NCBI GenBank assembly: GCA_947579665.1
Contig: OX388343.1
Location: 92,174,254 to 92,238,253 of the forward strand
DNA length: 64,000 bases
Source: Sympetrum striolatum
Lineage: Eukaryota > Arthropoda > Insecta > Odonata > Libellulidae
Direction: 5' to 3'
Shown: in pieces, positions 60,186-64,000 of the stretch
How the letters are laid out: each line of letters begins with the position of its first letter
Position numbering within the stretch: the stretch's first letter is position 1
Position numbers and translations under genes: made by a program
Notes under the pieces: model-generated
The model's input: the letters and a program-made list of their open reading frames with translations, nothing else
What the model was told of the DNA's origin: nothing
The model's database searches: none

Positions 60186-61790
60186 TCAAGAATGTCCGCG
60201 ATATATCGTGCCGTGGCCTATCACAATGCCCCTTCTCCCATAATTCCTTCCTCCTCTGTGACGCTTTCCTCCCTCGGAATTGACGTATACGGGGAACTTC
60301 TTGTATATGTATACTGGCTGTGGTACCGGGACCTTAACTGGCACCCGTACCTTATAAGGAACGTGTTTTGGCACGTAAATCTTCACTGGTTGGGGGACGG
60401 ACACTTTGTGAGGGACATAGACAGGAAACGGTACTTTCTTCTCCACCGTGTAGGGCACTAGTTTTTCGACGGTAACAGGAAAAGGCTTCTCCACCTCCAC
60501 TGTATAAGGCTTGTCAACAGTGTACGGGAAGGGATGCGGGACTTTGACGGGAACTGGATTCAAGATCTCGACCGGATAAGGATGAGGTACTGGGACAGGC
60601 ACTTGCTTGGTTACCGTCAATACATTCGGGCGATATCCATGATCACTGTTGAAATATCCCTCATCTCCGATACCGCTTTCTACTCCTCCTGCACCGGAAT
60701 CTTCAACGTTATCAATACCCCTCCAAGAACCGACGGTACCTCCTCCAGTGACTTCAGCATCACCTCCAGTACTGCTTGCGCTGGTGCTTTTGATTCCCTT
60801 CCAGCCATTGCCTCCAATGACGACTACTTCATCATTATTTGCATCCTGGCCACCACTTCCTCCTTGACCTGTGCTTGTGTTTCCCCCAACTTACCCTTTT
60901 CCTCCCCTTAATTGGGTATTTGTTTGCGGCACAGGACCTTCGTCTACCTCTTCAGTAACTTGGTAACCACCATCGTTTGGTTTGGCGCTGTTGTCGCCGA
61001 TACTGCTCAATCCTTGCACATTAAAATTGTCGAATGCGAGTCCATATCCGAAACCTCCAAAACCTAAGTCAAACAACCCTCTCTTTTCGAGAGTCTTAGT
61101 CTCTTGCTCCTCCTCTGGTTCTTGCTCCTTGTCCTCGGTTGAAGCAAGCGAGATGGCAGCCGAAGAAAGAAGTATCAGTACCTGTCATTAAAAAATAATG
61201 GCTCAACGTAATCAGTAAATTAAGTTTCGAAATTCGCAGGTAAAAACCAGTGACGTCAGGAAATAATACATTAGGTGCTTGTAAAGGTGAGATTTTTTAA
61301 TTTCTCACTGTTAATTCATTTATAATAATTGATTATCAAACTATTTAAGTAAGTATACAGCAACGAAAGCAATTTATATTAGTTCCTATTAGTATATTTT
61401 ATGTTTTACCGGTTCTGCAAGACAATTTGTACCTTATTTGAAAATAATAAAGTTAGATTTCATAATCAAGTAATTTCATTGCACCAAGTGTCTTACTAAA
61501 AAAATTTATTATATCAATAGTCGACACATAAATTAATGTTTACATGCATTTCTTAATATTGTTACGGAGAAGCGGAGCAAACGTGTGTAAATTGTAGTGA
61601 AGAACTAACGTTGACGCGTGAGAATTTTCAGGAAAATTTCTCCTGCACGAGATAAAAACAATTAGTATCAACACGCAAATACGTCACTTGGTAGTCCTCT
61701 TGACGAAATAACTTTTGTATAATTTCACTGCACTGTTTCAAGCACCGAGAGAATCCAAAACACGGATGTTCCACTCACCATTAGTTTCAT
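60186..61790 (-). pseudogene. Gene H: Val-Pro-rich secreted protein gene with in-frame stop or cryptic intron
   Basis: Exon 1 is 61779-61790 (M-K-L-M, donor GTGAGT); exon 2 starts at 61181 (acceptor AATGACAG, phase 0). The signal peptide is MKLMVLILLSSAAISLAS; the acidic propeptide TEDKEQEPEEEQETKTLEKR ends in a Lys-Arg site before GLFDLGFGGFGYG. After 96 exon-2 codons a TAA (60891-60893) interrupts the frame. The same frame then stays open for 234 codons: a Gly/Ser/Asn-rich stretch, [16 protein letters not shown], a full Val-Pro block and a basic tail (KRHRGGRNYGRR). The TAA lies inside a perfect donor (AAAGG|GTAAGT). An acceptor TATTTCAACAG at 60646 would remove 249 nt in frame, giving an intact three-exon gene. 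Otherwise it is a recent nonsense change or a readthrough stop. Val-Pro units here carry Thr (PYTVEK, PVTVEK), unlike the siblings. TATA 61848-61854; poly(A) signal near 59986. Confidence 0.75.
61182..61778 (-). other. First intron of gene H
   Basis: 597 bp, GT-AG on the minus strand, AT-rich, no inner feature recognised. Confidence 0.65.
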
Positions 61791-61819
61791 GGTCACAACG
61801 ACGTGGAATCGCACTCAGG

Positions 61820-61854
61820 AGTGATGATCCAAGTTTGAAGGGAAGCCTTTTATA
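61820..61854 (-). promoter_or_regulatory. Core promoter of gene H
   Basis: TATAAAA on the minus strand (61848-61854), initiator-like ATCACTC with +1 near 61822 (32 bp), 5' UTR about 32 nt. The promoter looks intact, so the locus is probably still transcribed despite the in-frame stop. The 15-bp element of A, B and F is absent. Confidence 0.7.
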
Positions 61855-62199
61855 CACTCGTGATCTCTCTCTCCCTCTCATCCTATTCTTTCTTTAGAAA
61901 GCATTTCTCCCAAAGTCAATGCCCCAGAGCCGCCGAATCATGTCTCATTACCTCTTTTTTTCTCACGAAGAGCCGAGCCCAACTTCAGACGCGGCCGAAA
62001 AAAGGTCAATTTTTCATGGCTTTAACACTTGATCGCATTTTTTCCACAGGATTTTCCTTCGCGCACTTTTTGGAAATCTCTCATCTTCAAAACTTTTGGG
62101 CGTAGGCATTTGTTTTCACTTTTCACGGAACCGTGAGCTTTGCTCGAGGGAAGTTAAACGGATGCGACGTGTTATCTTCAGCGGATGGAAATAGCATTC

Positions 62200-64000
62200 A
62201 TACTCTTGTATCCTCAAATCCTTAATTACACTCCTGAATTTTAAGCACATTAGTCAAACTGTAAAATATAATATGGATCGAATAAACAAGTGATTCTTTT
62301 ATCCCATAAGCGAGATCTATGAGTTGACATTTTAAAGCTAATTCCAACCACACTTATTCAACTTGTCACCTATAATGCATGTGAAATTTAATAATTGGGT
62401 TTGGTAGCAGTTTTTTTTGTTATTACTCATTTCTTAAAAGGGAAAATTAAGTAACAAATCCTTTTCATTTAAATTTTCTTTTCGTATTAATGACCCAATG
62501 AAACGAAAATTTTATTATGATAGTTGCACAAAATCTACTATTCAGTTTAAATTACTGCATCAATAACCTTTACTTCCTCTGTCAGTACGAATTTTGCTTT
62601 AAAATTTGCATCAACGTGTCCTCACCAATACAACTTTTTCAATGATTTATTTTGAACTTGTGAGTTTTCAGTAGAAACATTATTTTCTTATAGGTATATA
62701 ATACATATTAATGTAGAAATATTATTTTATTGTACAAGTGACACCTTTGATAATGCATGATTAACCGGAGAGAACTTAAAATTAACAAGGATGTTAGGCA
62801 ATATAAGCTTCAATGATTCAAGTTTTCTGCATACTGTTTCAGTGAACAAGTACAACAACAACCTCTTCACTGTCTTCCCATCTTATCCATCTCATCATTA
62901 CAAAAATCTGTTATAACATAAGATAAAGATACTAATCAAATCTACTTTATCATTGCTCAAATTTGAGCTCGTTTCGTTCAAACAGTAAGATTATTCAATT
63001 ATGAATCTCTTAGAATATGAGTTGCTTGACCCCTAGCTTTAGAAATGAAAAATGTCCGGAAAATAACAATGTGTTGTTAATTTTTCCTATAGTTGCAAAG
63101 AAAGAATCGAAAAGTATGGATTAATACTGAAAAGTATTCAGTATACTAAGATAACAAATTCTTAAACAAATATTACTTTTTGAAGTTTTTCTTTTGCAAG
63201 ATGAAATAATCGAAAGTGCGTATCCCATCTCCACCGGCTAAATTTTTATGGCGTTATGATATAACATATTATATTTCTTCCCATCGCGGATGCAGGTGTT
63301 ACACTCTAATTCTGTGAATTCATATTGTAGTACTATAAATGAGTAAATAAAGAATGTCATTAGCAGTGTCTTCAATTCACATAATTTTATACTAATTTTG
63401 TCATTATAAGTTGGATTCTCACGATAATTGCCTCTATAAAACTGTTTAATTTCATTATCAAGGATAAAAGCAAAAAGCGAGTTAGAAAGCATTCTACTTA
63501 GGTTGCAATTTGGATGATTACCGTTGATTTCAGTGGGAATCTATTATCCGTAAACCCTTTCTTACCTTTCTGCATTGGCTTGCATTCATGGGATACTTGT
63601 CTGCTCATCCAGAAACATACAATTTCATTGTGACGGTGCATCTTATGGATTCGTTTTCACTTTCTCCGACTTTAAGAGAGTAATTTGCATTTCTTTTATA
63701 GATAGTAGCTCAGAACTAAGCAAACTCATAAAATTATTCCGTAATAATCAGCAACGAAAAAGTGTTTTTTTATCTTCAATGGAATTTAGAGTCCTAATGA
63801 AGTAACAAACTTAATTTGAATGAAACATCATATTCATACAACATCATAATTTACTGTGAAAGTTGATTACATGAATGTTGTAAAATTTTTCAAAATTATC
63901 AATTTTAGTTACTGTCAGCCTTTCAAAATCACCATTCTTTGAGTATAAGTATATTTTTAAATTCATCTTCTTCAATAACTCTGACTTCATATTTGTTCTT
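62200..64000. other. Intergenic DNA right of gene H
   Basis: About 1.8 kb, AT-rich. The 76-84-codon frames at 63238-63492 and 63575-63805 show no recognisable domain. Nothing else is supported up to the window edge. Confidence 0.45.

Overview
The window is AT-rich animal nuclear DNA from an arthropod, most likely an insect. The evidence is short two-exon secreted-protein genes with GT-AG introns, TATA boxes about 30 bp upstream of initiator-like TCA sites, AATAAA poly(A) signals, and arthropod-type mobile elements (Ty3/gypsy, CR1/L2-like LINE, tRNA-derived SINEs, Tc1/mariner relics). I cannot place the species or order from sequence alone.

Main content: eight paralogous genes, all on the minus strand, called A to H here (CDS spans A 12404-13352, B 16436-17315, C 22918-23524, D 26662-29919, E 39426-40494, F 42169-43962, G 49477-52405, H 60186-61790). 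Each has a minimal first coding exon of four codons (M-[K/R/N]-x-x) ending at a GT donor, one phase-0 intron (109 bp to 2.4 kb) that splits the signal peptide, and a second exon holding the rest. Each protein has a signal peptide, a short charged propeptide ending in a Lys-Arg site, a Gly/Tyr-rich block in most members, and a long block of alternating Val-Pro dipeptides ([10 protein letters not shown], [14 protein letters not shown]). Most members then end in a Gly/Tyr tail. These look like structural extracellular proteins, most plausibly cuticle proteins related in style to Val/Pro-rich families such as Drosophila Vajk; the family name is inferred. The cluster shows duplication (A and B are about 99% identical over 443 bp), a decayed 3'-end copy of F near 47.9 kb, and a premature stop or cryptic splice donor in H.

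Left end (1-8.7 kb): a full-length minus-strand Ty3/gypsy LTR retrotransposon (722-7474) with 680-bp LTRs that I read as identical, a 4-bp AGCT target duplication and one open 1325-codon gag-pol frame, so a recent insertion. Next to it is a decayed CR1/L2-like LINE carrying an SGNH-hydrolase-like and an endonuclease segment.

Between the genes: long AT-rich DNA with no convincing conserved genes, but with SINE-like tRNA relics (19.9, 29.6, 31.5 and 32.2 kb), LINE 3' ends, a mariner-like element with about 73-bp inverted ends (45182-45854), a 75-bp Tc1-like MITE (46947-47021), a 229-bp direct repeat pair (46415 and 51901), several long perfect hairpins, and a (TA)n microsatellite (54.4-54.6 kb). 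One possible plus-strand small secreted-peptide gene lies at 47180-47419.

How the genes fit together: same orientation, same exon structure and similar core promoters, with a shared 15-bp element exactly 9 bp upstream of the TATA box in A, B and F. This suggests a tandemly expanded and probably co-expressed epidermal secretory set.
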